A DNA stretch of 7,881 nt from Deltaproteobacteria bacterium. GTDB lineage: Bacteria; Chloroflexota; Dehalococcoidia; Dehalococcoidales; BS750m-G39. Position numbers and translations under genes: made by a program. The notes beneath the pieces are model-generated. The model did no database searches. It saw nothing but the letters and a program-made list of their open reading frames with translations, and was not told where the DNA came from. The stretch spans positions 1 to 7,881 of the forward strand of contig JAUWGI010000030.1 of NCBI GenBank assembly GCA_030606505.1. Reading direction: 5' to 3'. Below, piece by piece: positions 1-6,881 of this stretch (position 1 is the stretch's first letter; each line of letters begins with the position of its first letter).

Positions 1-146
1 CCATCAACAGCAGCACCGCCATGAGCCTGGACGCCGGCATTGACCTGGATGAGACCTTCTTTGCCCGCTGCTTTGACACCGAGGACCAGAAAGAGGGGAT
101 GAAGGCCTTTCTGGAGAAGAGAAAGCCCCGGTTCAAGAATAAGTAA
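1..146 (+). CDS. Enoyl-CoA hydratase/isomerase (crotonase family), C-terminal fragment
   Basis: The frame is open from the left edge (first full codon at 3) to TAA at 144-146, giving 47 residues. They include FFARCFDTEDQKEGMKAFL, followed by EKRKPRFKNK. The block 'F-x(3)-F-x-T-x-D-x(2)-E-G-M-x-A-F-x-E-K-R-x-P-x-F' is the classic C-terminal helix and tail of crotonase-fold enoyl-CoA hydratases and 3-hydroxybutyryl-CoA dehydratases. Such enzymes hydrate 2-enoyl-CoA, or isomerise or cleave related thioesters, in the cytoplasm. The catalytic part and oxyanion hole lie outside the window, so the exact reaction cannot be assigned. The gene ends 34 bp before the acyl-CoA ligase on the same strand, which suggests one operon for acid activation and beta-oxidation-like conversion. 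Confidence 0.85.
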   Translation, partial: INSSTAMSLDAGIDLDETFFARCFDTEDQKEGMKAFLEKRKPRFKNK

Positions 147-167
147 AGGACGAATATCAGAGTTCTA

Positions 168-173
168 GAGGAG
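168..173 (+). promoter_or_regulatory. Ribosome binding site of the acyl-CoA ligase
   Basis: GAGGAG lies 7 nt before the ATG at 181, inside the 34-bp gap after the hydratase stop. It supports that start codon and translational independence within the presumed operon. Confidence 0.7.
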
Positions 174-180
174 AGTCGTT

Positions 181-1785
181 ATGGAAAAACCAGCCAAAGA
201 ATATAAGATTGTCCCGCCGGCGACACCTGAGGAGGGCACCGAGCCGGTCTATGCCGATAGACCCAGAAATCTGACCCGGTTATTGAATGACACGGTAGAC
301 CAACACGGTGACCTGGAGGGGGTTATCATTACCGACCCCGGCGCCCGGCTGAGTTTCCGGCAGTTCGCCTCGTCGGTAGATAATGTAGCCTCGGCCCTCT
401 ATCACGACTACGGGGTCAGGAAGGGAGACAGGGTGGCTTTAATGCTGAGGAACGGGCTGGAGTTTGCCGCCAGCTTTTTTGCCCTGGCCCGGATAGGTGC
501 CATAACGGTGCCGCTGAACACCGCTTTAAAGGGGGAGGAGCTGGCTTTCCAGGTGGCCGATTCCGGCAGCGCGGTGCTCATAGTGGAGCCCAAGTTCCAC
601 CAGTTAATGGCCGGGGTCGGCTCGGGAGTCAAAGGCGTGAAGCATATCTTTGTCACCGATGGTGACCCACCGGCCGGAACGGTGGCCTTCTCGGAACTGC
701 TCAGACACCGGGAGCACCCGCCGGTGGAAGTAAAGGTGGACGAGATGGACAGCGCCGTCATCATGTATACCTCGGGGACGACGGGCACACCCAAGGGAGC
801 TTTGTTATCTCACCAGGCTATCATTACCGGCGCCATGAATATGGCCCGGCTGTGTGACCTGCGCGTGGGCAGGGATAAGATACTGGTGGTGGTACCCTTG
901 TTCCACATAACCGGGCTGGCCATAGCTTTCTGTTCGGCGGTATACGCCGGCATTCCGGCGGTGATTGTCAGGAAGTTTAAGACTGAGGAGGCCCTGAAGA
1001 TTATCGCCCAAGAGAAGGTAACGACAATGGTGGCCGTTCCCACGATATTATGGCTTATGCTCAACGAGCCGGAATTGGCCAGCTACGACCTGAGCTCTAT
1101 GCGCCAGTTTGCCGCTGGCGGCTCGGCTTCGCCCGAGGAGTTACTCAAGGCCTGTGCCGCCAAGTTGCCGGGAGTCCAGCTTATGCCCGGCTACGGGCTT
1201 ACCGAGGCCGCCGCCATGACCCACACCACCACCAGCCTCGACGAGGCCCTGACCAGGCTTGGCTCGGTGGGCAAAGCGCTGTCAATATTGGAGGACAAGG
1301 TGGTTGACGATTCGGGAAAGGAGCTGCCCCCGGGCCAGCCGGGAGAGCTTCTGGTGAAAGGCTGTCAGGTTATGAAGGAGTACTGGAATAATCCCGAGGC
1401 GACCCGGCAGACCATCGTTGACGGCTGGCTGCATACCGGGGACATCGCCAAGGTCACCGAAGATGGCTACACCTATATTCTGGACCGGATGAAGGACATG
1501 ATTATCCGTGGCGGTGAGAACATCTACAGCATTGAGGTGGAGAACGCGTTATACCGCAACCCCAAGGTGCTGGAGGCGGCTGTGGTCGGCGTGGCTGACC
1601 AGGTCTTCGGCGAACAGGTCAAGGCCGCCCTGGTGCTCCGGCCGGGTGAGCAGGCCACCGCCGAGGAGATCCAGGAGTTCTGCGGGCAGCATCTGGCCTA
1701 CTTCAAGGTGCCCAAGTACGTCGAGTTCATGGAGAGCCTGCCCCGCAATCCGGCGGGCAAGGTTATCAAGGCCCGGCTGAAGTAG
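181..1785 (+). CDS. AMP-dependent acyl-CoA synthetase/ligase (class I adenylate-forming)
   Basis: This 534-aa cytoplasmic enzyme should activate a carboxylic acid with ATP to an acyl-adenylate and transfer it to CoA. All core motifs are intact. The phosphate-binding loop YTSGTTGTPKG is at residues 196-206, YGLTE at 338-342, and GWLHTGD with the ribose-binding Asp at 415-421. The hinge region DRMKDMIIRGGENIYSIEVE follows, then the C-terminal PRNPAGK with the catalytic lysine K527. The length fits medium/long-chain or aryl acyl-CoA ligases (about 500-560 aa). The start has a good ribosome site. It follows a crotonase gene and its stop is only 3 bp from the end of the convergent DUF169 gene. Substrate class (fatty, aromatic or alicyclic acid) cannot be determined from these motifs. 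Confidence 0.93.
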   Translation: MEKPAKEYKIVPPATPEEGTEPVYADRPRNLTRLLNDTVDQHGDLEGVIITDPGARLSFRQFASSVDNVASALYHDYGVRKGDRVALMLRNGLEFAASFFALARIGAITVPLNTALKGEELAFQVADSGSAVLIVEPKFHQLMAGVGSGVKGVKHIFVTDGDPPAGTVAFSELLRHREHPPVEVKVDEMDSAVIMYTSGTTGTPKGALLSHQAIITGAMNMARLCDLRVGRDKILVVVPLFHITGLAIAFCSAVYAGIPAVIVRKFKTEEALKIIAQEKVTTMVAVPTILWLMLNEPELASYDLSSMRQFAAGGSASPEELLKACAAKLPGVQLMPGYGLTEAAAMTHTTTSLDEALTRLGSVGKALSILEDKVVDDSGKELPPGQPGELLVKGCQVMKEYWNNPEATRQTIVDGWLHTGDIAKVTEDGYTYILDRMKDMIIRGGENIYSIEVENALYRNPKVLEAAVVGVADQVFGEQVKAALVLRPGEQATAEEIQEFCGQHLAYFKVPKYVEFMESLPRNPAGKVIKARLK

Positions 1786-1788
1786 CCG

Positions 1789-2550
1789 TCAAAATTGGGA
1801 CAATTGGGGTGGCGGGAGACCCAGTTTTTTAAACACCTGCTGGTAAAACTCGACACGCTGGTCGGTATAGCCCGGCAGCACCCACATCATTTCCTGCAGA
1901 TTCTGGGTAATGGTAGCCAGCCAGTCAAAGGGAATTGATATCAGCTGCCGGTCTTCGGGAAATACCTTTCTCACCTTCATGCCGTAGCCAAGCCCGGTAA
2001 CTATGTAGTTCACTTCTCCGCTTATGTAGGGGTAGGCGTAGAGCCAGGCGCATCCCAGCACGTTGGTCATCTTGCTGGACCACATTTTACCGGTGGTGTA
2101 GCTCATTGCTCTCAGCAGGATTTCGGTCTGGCTGGCGTTATCGGTGAGAACTATCAAAAGGTCAGGGTCGGATGATATCTGGTCTAACGGGGCGAAAGTG
2201 ACGTATTTGACGGTGTTTTTATGCAGTCTGGGTACGCCGCTGTAGTAGATTCGGCTGTTGACCCGGGCTTCCTTGAAGATTTTGTACTCGGGACCGAGGT
2301 GACCGGCTTCAATAACTTCGGGGAGCTCTTCTCCCAGTACGTGCATTGCCGCGCCGCAGGCATGGTTGGCCGGATCAGCGAAGAAAGGGGCCTGTCTCTG
2401 CTGGGCTTCCCTGAGCATCTGGCAGAAGGCCAGATTTTTGTCCAGCCTCTCGATGCCGTCGGGTTTATGGTAGAGAAAGCTAACCCCTACCGGCGGGCTC
2501 TCAAAATTGAACTTTTTAAATACGGATAGGTCTGCTTTGTTCGAATCCAT
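1789..2550 (-). CDS. DUF169 family protein
   Basis: This 253-aa soluble protein has no signal peptide or membrane segment. The overall pattern matches DUF169 (COG2043): an N-terminal 'PPVGVSFLY' strand, then cysteines at C43 (AFCQMLREA), C65 (HACGAAMHVLG) and C167 (LGCAWLYAYP), plus 'APLDQ...DPDLLIVLTDN' and 'GLGYGMKVR' blocks. The family's function is not established. The three spaced cysteines suggest metal or Fe-S binding, which is inference. The ATG at 2550 is preceded by a purine-rich AAAGGGGGAAG stretch, an acceptable ribosome site. It lies 37 bp downstream of the MBL-fold gene on the same strand and is probably cotranscribed with it. Its 3' end nearly abuts the acyl-CoA ligase, with no room for a terminator between them. 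Confidence 0.82.
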   Translation of the reverse strand: MDSNKADLSVFKKFNFESPPVGVSFLYHKPDGIERLDKNLAFCQMLREAQQRQAPFFADPANHACGAAMHVLGEELPEVIEAGHLGPEYKIFKEARVNSRIYYSGVPRLHKNTVKYVTFAPLDQISSDPDLLIVLTDNASQTEILLRAMSYTTGKMWSSKMTNVLGCAWLYAYPYISGEVNYIVTGLGYGMKVRKVFPEDRQLISIPFDWLATITQNLQEMMWVLPGYTDQRVEFYQQVFKKLGLPPPQLSQF

Positions 2551-2587
2551 GTCTTCCCCCTTTTTGGTTATATTTTGTCTATATACT

Positions 2588-3319
2588 CTACGGGATGGCG
2601 CTCCCGGTTAAAAATGACGGGTCATGAATGGGCAGTATGATATCGGCCAGCTCTTTTATTCTCACCAGGCTGTTATAGGCCTGGAAAAGGTCGCTGTGTA
2701 TGGCCGGGGCAATCACCGGTATCGTTTTGCCGTCGGGCAGCGGCGGCGGGTTATAGTTATCCAGTATTGAGCAGAGGCCGGCGATAACAGCCGTGCCTTT
2801 ATCGGTCTTTACGCTCACTGATTGGCCGCCCGGCGAGTGTCCCGGGGTAAATAATATATTTATATCTTCGGAGATTTTAAAGTCGCCGTCAACTACCTCG
2901 AACTTGAGGTTGTCGAATAATTTCGGGTCATACAGCCCGGCCCATACCGGGTGGGGGTTTCGGGCAAACTCAAGCTCACTTTTTTGAACTATCACCCGGG
3001 CATTGGGAAACCTGGAGGCAAAAGCGGTATGGTCAAAGTGAAGGTGCGTTTGTATTATAAGGTCGACATCGCTGGCGGTAATGCCCACTTTATCTAAGCC
3101 GGACTCGAGGCTTTGCAGGTTATGGGCCGGTATGCCGATTTTGGCCAGGTGTTCGGGGTCTCCCCCCGAATCTACCAGTATTTTTTCTCCGGCGCCCTCG
3201 ATGTACCAGATGTAGCCGGTGACGCAGAGCGGCTGACCTAGATTGGCGAAGTAGGTCATGTGGGACTTGTCGGACGGGGATATCCAGAGCGGTATCGGGT
3301 GAATAGTACAGTGTTTCAT
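2588..3319 (-). CDS. MBL-fold metallohydrolase, N-acyl-homoserine-lactonase-like
   Basis: This 243-aa cytoplasmic protein has the metallo-beta-lactamase fold. The metal motif HLHFDH gives H92, H94, D96 and H97, a further ligand is H161 in TPGHSPGG, and H232 is in LPIHDPS. The N-terminal strand 'EKILVDSGGDPEH' and overall length match the lactonase-like branch (AiiA/AttM type), which opens lactone rings. The usual bridging Asp after the AG strand is replaced: residues 180-183 read AGLC, with L182 at that place, so the second metal site may be altered. Lactonase activity is therefore only a family-level guess; another ester or thioester hydrolase is possible. The start is fixed by a strong ribosome site 4 nt upstream. 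The gene probably heads a two-gene operon with DUF169. Confidence 0.85.
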   Translation of the reverse strand: MKHCTIHPIPLWISPSDKSHMTYFANLGQPLCVTGYIWYIEGAGEKILVDSGGDPEHLAKIGIPAHNLQSLESGLDKVGITASDVDLIIQTHLHFDHTAFASRFPNARVIVQKSELEFARNPHPVWAGLYDPKLFDNLKFEVVDGDFKISEDINILFTPGHSPGGQSVSVKTDKGTAVIAGLCSILDNYNPPPLPDGKTIPVIAPAIHSDLFQAYNSLVRIKELADIILPIHDPSFLTGSAIP

Positions 3320-3323
3320 TTGA

Positions 3324-3331
3324 ACCTCCTT
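3324..3331 (-). promoter_or_regulatory. Strong ribosome binding site of the MBL-fold gene
   Basis: On the minus strand AAGGAGGT stands 4 nt before the ATG at 3319. It is a near-perfect Shine-Dalgarno sequence and fixes the start. Confidence 0.8.
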
Positions 3332-3352
3332 ATTGAGAAATCCCGGGCGGCC

Positions 3353-3372
3353 ATAGCCATATTATCACAAGA
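3353..3372 (-). repeat. 20-bp upstream motif, copy A
   Basis: The plus-strand text ATAGCCATATTATCACAAGA recurs at 7514-7533 with a single C/T difference. On the minus strand it contains TGTGATAAT, which resembles an extended -10 element (TGn-GATAAT), 33 nt before the MBL start codon. No good -35 is visible at the matching distance. It could be a promoter core or an operator for a shared regulator. The repeat itself is directly visible; its function is inferred. Confidence 0.6.
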
Positions 3373-3413
3373 CTGTTTAAAAAGCAGGGCATAATGCTCA
3401 ATCGGCAGGTATT

Positions 3414-4154
3414 CTAAATGATATTTATAACCCCAACATAGTTGAGTATAAACGAGATACTTACCAGCATAAGTATAGCCAGCACTATTCGTTTAACCGT
3501 CGATTCGGGTAGCCATTTAAGCAGTCTCACTCCAAGCCGAGTGCCAACAAATCCGACTACAAAGAGCACCGGGATGTACCAGTAATATTGTGAATCCAGG
3601 GTGCCTTGAACTATATAAGTTGTACTACGTGCGATGTCTGTACAAAGTGCGATAGAGGCCGAGGTTGCTATGTAGGTTTCTTTCTTGATTTTGGTGGATA
3701 TCAGGAATGCGCCACGGATGGCACCGCCAAGACCAATGAGACCAGCGGTAAACCCGGATATCAGTCCTCCCGTTACCAGTAAATATTTATTCTCTGGCAA
3801 TGTCCGCGATGGGTTAATGAGAGTATATATGGCGAATAACATCATAAAGACGCCGATACCGAGGCCAATACCTTTGGGAGCAACAATGTCTAGTAGATAA
3901 GCGCCTATGATAGCCGTTATGACGGTCGGTATCCCGTACCAGAGCATCAACCTGATGTTAACTGCCTGTCTCAATTGAATCAGTTTAAAAAGGTTACTGA
4001 ATCCGTGGAAAAAAGCAATAAGTATAATGGCTTGCTTGAACCCGATTATCCATGATAGGAATGGAATAGTCATGGTTGCCGTGCCAAAGCCGGCAACGCT
4101 GGCTACTGCAGCGGCTACAAAAGCTACTATAAAAAAGGCTATAGTTGTTAACAT
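3414..4154 (-). CDS. TSUP family (TauE/SafE-like) membrane permease
   Basis: This 246-aa integral inner-membrane protein has about seven or eight hydrophobic helices, roughly at residues 4-32, 40-56, 69-89, 95-113, 124-142, 161-182, 192-211 and 221-243. The two halves carry the related glycine-rich motifs SVAGFGTATMTIPF (19-32) and AGLIGLGGAIRGAFLI (137-152), the internal duplication typical of TSUP/DUF81 carriers. Characterised members move sulfite, sulfonates, sulfur compounds or organic anions; the substrate here is unknown. A stop codon lies two codons upstream of the ATG, so the N-terminus cannot be longer. No Shine-Dalgarno is present, and a promoter fits a leaderless transcript. The gene is visibly more AT-rich than its neighbours, which hints at separate ancestry. 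It ends 94 bp before the MBL gene. Confidence 0.88.
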   Translation of the reverse strand: MLTTIAFFIVAFVAAAVASVAGFGTATMTIPFLSWIIGFKQAIILIAFFHGFSNLFKLIQLRQAVNIRLMLWYGIPTVITAIIGAYLLDIVAPKGIGLGIGVFMMLFAIYTLINPSRTLPENKYLLVTGGLISGFTAGLIGLGGAIRGAFLISTKIKKETYIATSASIALCTDIARSTTYIVQGTLDSQYYWYIPVLFVVGFVGTRLGVRLLKWLPESTVKRIVLAILMLVSISFILNYVGVINII

Positions 4155-4160
4155 ATTCTA

Positions 4161-4189
4161 AATATAAACTAATTACGGGACGATGTAAA
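4161..4189 (-). promoter_or_regulatory. Sigma70-like promoter of the TSUP permease, probably leaderless
   Basis: On the minus strand TTTACA (4189-4184) and TATATT (4166-4161) are separated by exactly 17 nt; each differs from consensus at one position. Only 6 nt separate the -10 from the ATG, so transcription would begin at or beside the A of the start codon (4154). This agrees with the lack of a ribosome site. Confidence 0.6.
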
Positions 4190-4264
4190 AATGGCGACTA
4201 TCCCTTAAGGCGTGGATTTTACGACCTATACTTTATTATTGTTTGCCAGCGCGGGTGGGGAGCA

Positions 4265-4293
4265 TTGACAGCCGCCACGGCAGATAGTAGCAT
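4265..4293 (+). promoter_or_regulatory. Sigma70-like promoter of the 431-aa acyl-CoA dehydrogenase
   Basis: TTGACA (4265-4270, perfect consensus) is followed after 17 nt by TAGCAT (4288-4293, two mismatches). It would start a transcript near 4300, leaving a leader of about 70 nt before the ATG at 4372. It lies in the 217-bp divergent region and is oriented toward the dehydrogenase. Confidence 0.55.
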
Positions 4294-4332
4294 TTACCCA
4301 GAGGGAGTGAAGGGAGGTAATAGAAGTTTTAA

Positions 4333-4343
4333 CTGTAACTAAC
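4333..4343 (+). repeat. 11-bp leader motif shared by both dehydrogenase genes, copy 1
   Basis: CTGTAACTAAC ends 28 nt before the ATG of the 431-aa dehydrogenase. The same 11 bases, in the same orientation relative to its gene, occur 29 nt before the start of the other dehydrogenase (6861-6871). It may be a shared regulatory or mRNA-leader element; chance cannot be excluded at this length. Confidence 0.35.
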
Positions 4344-4371
4344 TGGAATTTAGCGATAGGAGGCGAAAGCG

Positions 4372-5667
4372 ATGTTTGACCCCTTAACCTTTGGCACGGA
4401 GAAGTGCACCGGAGTCGAGGATTTTCTCCGGCCGGAACACCTCATAACCGAGCAGGACAGGATGGTAGTCAGGACCATCAGGGACTTCGTCGATAAAGAA
4501 GTCCTGCCCCATGAAAAGGAATTTGATGATTACTGGGACTGGACGGAGAGGGAGGAGCATACCTTCATTCATGACCTTAAACAGAAACTGTACGTGGATC
4601 TGGGCTTTCAGAAGACCCTTATCCCCGAGGAGTACGGGGGTCTGGGCATGTACAGTCTGGTCAGCGCCAACCTGGTAGTTGAGGAGCTGGTCAGGGGCGA
4701 CCTCGGTTTAACCACCGAAGCCACCATGAATCTATGGGGGGTACTGCCCTTTGTCCCGCCCACCCCCAACGAGTATCTGATTAAGGAGTTTGCCCCCAAG
4801 CTGTGCGGGGATAAGCCGTTTCAGGTGGCCTCCTGTCTTACCGAGCCTCAAGGCGGCGGTTCGGTAGAAGACCTGGCCCTGAAGGGAAAGTATCTCCAGA
4901 CCACCTGCCGCCTGGAAGGCAACGAGTGGGTTATTAACGGGCATAAGCGCTGGCCGTCGGCCTACCGTACCGCCGACCTGTATCGGGTGCTTTGCCGGGT
5001 GGAGGGCGAGGAGTTTCCCCGCAATATCGCCCAGTTATACGTCGTCGCCGATGCCCCGGGCATATCCACCAGCAAGCCCTACATGAAAATGGGCTGTAAC
5101 ATCGATACCAACGGGGACGTCTGGTTCGATGACGTCAGGACGCCGAAGGAGTACCGCGCCCACCCCGACCCCATGGAAGACCTGAAATCGCTGATTGTCA
5201 ACGAGACCCTGGGCCGGGCGATGCCCACCACCGGTAAAACGCTGGGCATAATGAAGCGGGCTTACCAGATTCTTAAGGAGTGGGTTGACCAGCGGGAAAT
5301 CGCCGGCCGGCCCATGAAAGAGCACGGTGTCGTGGTGCATGAGCTGGGGCAGATAGCCGCCGATATAATGGCCGCCGAAGCCTTCGTCTATTCGGTGGCC
5401 TATAGATTTGACCATCCCGAGGTCTACGGCGAACCGTGGGATTTCAAAAACCTGGTGGTCAGTGATGCCTGCAAAAAGACGGTGGGCGATTTAGGCTGGA
5501 GGATGGTCGACCGCGCCCTCGACCTGATGGGCTCGTTCGGTTACTCCAGGGAAGGCAGAATGGAAAAGCTGCTCAGGGATATCAAGATTACCCAGCTCTG
5601 GGTAGGGGGACCGCTCCTTTATCTCACCGAGCTTTCCCGGTACTATTTCGGGACGGAGACCCTTTAA
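4372..5667 (+). CDS. Acyl-CoA dehydrogenase family protein, divergent active site
   Basis: This 431-aa cytoplasmic FAD-dependent dehydrogenase would be expected to oxidise an acyl-CoA at C2-C3 and pass electrons to ETF. The N-terminal helical domain runs to about 145 and includes LIPEEYGGLGM (83-93). The beta domain includes CLTEPQGGGS (155-164) and VINGHKRW (187-194); the C-terminal helical domain has the LMGSFGYSREG and LLRDIKITQLW segments. Where most members have IYEGT, residues 409-413 read LWVGG, so the catalytic Glu is Val411. The alternative isovaleryl/long-chain position before R282 is Gly281. E278 is nearby but not at the known place. The N-terminus is longer than in typical 380-aa members. 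AGGAGG at 4358-4363 fixes the start. It may catalyse another reaction or use another base. Confidence 0.88.
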   Translation: MFDPLTFGTEKCTGVEDFLRPEHLITEQDRMVVRTIRDFVDKEVLPHEKEFDDYWDWTEREEHTFIHDLKQKLYVDLGFQKTLIPEEYGGLGMYSLVSANLVVEELVRGDLGLTTEATMNLWGVLPFVPPTPNEYLIKEFAPKLCGDKPFQVASCLTEPQGGGSVEDLALKGKYLQTTCRLEGNEWVINGHKRWPSAYRTADLYRVLCRVEGEEFPRNIAQLYVVADAPGISTSKPYMKMGCNIDTNGDVWFDDVRTPKEYRAHPDPMEDLKSLIVNETLGRAMPTTGKTLGIMKRAYQILKEWVDQREIAGRPMKEHGVVVHELGQIAADIMAAEAFVYSVAYRFDHPEVYGEPWDFKNLVVSDACKKTVGDLGWRMVDRALDLMGSFGYSREGRMEKLLRDIKITQLWVGGPLLYLTELSRYYFGTETL

Positions 5668-5679
5668 TATATCCGGCTA

Positions 5680-6831
5680 TCAGACCATAGCGTTTATGCC
5701 CAGAAGCTCACGCCCGATAATCAACTTGTGCATCTCGGTGGTGCCACCGAGTATGGTGCCCAGTGCTGCGTCACGGTAGTGATGCTCTACCCCGAAGTCA
5801 TCGGTGCAGCCGTAGGCGCCGTGCAGTCTGATTGCCTCAGCCGATACTCTTACCGCCAGCTCGGTGGCCAGCCACTTGGCTGAGGACAGCTCTTTGGCGT
5901 GAGGCAGCTCCTTGGTCTTGAGTTCGCCGGCGTAGTACACCAGCAGTCTAACCGCCTCGGTCTCGGCGGCCATCCTGGCTATTGCCTCCTGCACCAGCTG
6001 AAAACTGGCTATGGGTTTGCCGAACTGGTGGCGCTCCTTGGTGTATTTGATGCAGGCATCCAGGCAGCTCTGGGCCATACCGATAGCGCCGGCGGCTACA
6101 AACAGACGGGCAACGTCAATACCAATCAGGCCGTTCTGGAGGCCCCGACCTATCTCGCCAATTAGATTTTCCTTAGGCACCCGGCAATCGGTAAAGGCCA
6201 GATTGGCTATGTCACCGGCCCGGTTGCCTACCATCTCAACAGCGGCGCTGGAAAAACCCGGCGCGCCCTTATCAATAGCAATAAGAGCCATCCCGCGGGT
6301 GCCCTGGCTCCGGTCTGTCTGCACCAGAGTCAGGACTATATCAGCTATGCCGCCGGCGGAAATGAAATTCTTGGTACCGTTAATAACCCACTGGTCGCCA
6401 TCAAGCCTGGCTGTAGTCTCAACAGCAGCGGCGTCGCTGCCAGCGTTTGGCTCGACAACGCCAATAGCCATTATTAGCTCCCCCTTACACATCGGTGGCA
6501 GGTAGTTCCGCCTCTGCTCCTGGCTGGCTACTTTGGTGAGAATAGTTCCGGTAACAATATTGTGCCCCAGGGAAGTCAGCGTTTGGGTCCAGCTTGCCCA
6601 GCTGAGTTGCTCCCAGATTATAGCCGCCGAGGTATAATCGAGCCCGCCCCCGCCGTACTCCTGGGGTATGTTGGTCCCTATCAGACCCAACTCACCCATC
6701 TTCTTAATGAGATCATAGTTTACTTTGCGCTGCCGCTCGTACTCTTTGAGCTTGGGGAACATCTCCTGCTCGGCAAACTTTCGTGCCAGGCTCCGGAGCA
6801 TCACCTGCTCCTCGGTTAGTTCAAAGTTCAT
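5680..6831 (-). CDS. Acyl-CoA dehydrogenase, without Glu at the usual catalytic positions
   Basis: At 383 aa this has the standard length and three-domain layout of FAD-dependent acyl-CoA dehydrogenases. Visible hallmarks are IPQEYGGGGLDY (55-66), GVVEPNAGSD (124-133), VINGTKNFISAGG (149-161), KERHQFGKPI (265-274), RLHGAYG (335-341) and YRDAALGTILGGTTEM (352-367). The IYEGT motif is ILGGT here, giving Gly362 where the base usually is; at the isovaleryl/long-chain position, next to R242, there is Ala241. Asp239 is a nearby acidic residue. GGAGGT at 6839-6844, 7 nt upstream, fixes the ATG. It follows the phosphatase-like gene by 50 bp and may be cotranscribed with it. It converges on the other dehydrogenase with a 12-bp gap. 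The substrate is unknown. Confidence 0.92.
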   Translation of the reverse strand: MNFELTEEQVMLRSLARKFAEQEMFPKLKEYERQRKVNYDLIKKMGELGLIGTNIPQEYGGGGLDYTSAAIIWEQLSWASWTQTLTSLGHNIVTGTILTKVASQEQRRNYLPPMCKGELIMAIGVVEPNAGSDAAAVETTARLDGDQWVINGTKNFISAGGIADIVLTLVQTDRSQGTRGMALIAIDKGAPGFSSAAVEMVGNRAGDIANLAFTDCRVPKENLIGEIGRGLQNGLIGIDVARLFVAAGAIGMAQSCLDACIKYTKERHQFGKPIASFQLVQEAIARMAAETEAVRLLVYYAGELKTKELPHAKELSSAKWLATELAVRVSAEAIRLHGAYGCTDDFGVEHHYRDAALGTILGGTTEMHKLIIGRELLGINAMV

Positions 6832-6860
6832 TATCTATACCTCCGCCAGAGTTAAGCGTT

Positions 6861-6871
6861 GTTAGTTACAG
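6861..6871 (-). repeat. 11-bp leader motif shared by both dehydrogenase genes, copy 2
   Basis: On the minus strand this reads CTGTAACTAAC and ends 29 nt before the ATG at 6831. It matches the copy at 4333-4343 in sequence, orientation to the gene and spacing to the start. It lies in the 50-bp gap after the phosphatase-like gene. Confidence 0.35.
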
Positions 6872-6881
6872 GGGCATACTC

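Noticed and set aside
408..794. 128-codon minus-strand open frame
   Set aside because: It lies antisense inside the acyl-CoA ligase, whose motifs fix the coding frame.
2221..2529. 102-codon plus-strand open frame
   Set aside because: It is antisense to the DUF169 gene and has no recognisable domain.
3389..3397. Palindrome GCATAATGC as an operator or terminator after the permease
   Set aside because: It is only 4 bp per arm with a 1-nt centre, too small to fold as a terminator, and no second copy was seen.
4145..4342. 65-codon plus-strand open frame across the divergent intergenic region
   Set aside because: It overlaps the permease start and both promoters, has no ribosome site and no recognisable domain.
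6011..6505. 164-codon plus-strand open frame
   Set aside because: It is antisense to the well-supported 383-aa acyl-CoA dehydrogenase, its sequence looks like a low-complexity shadow, and it has no family resemblance.
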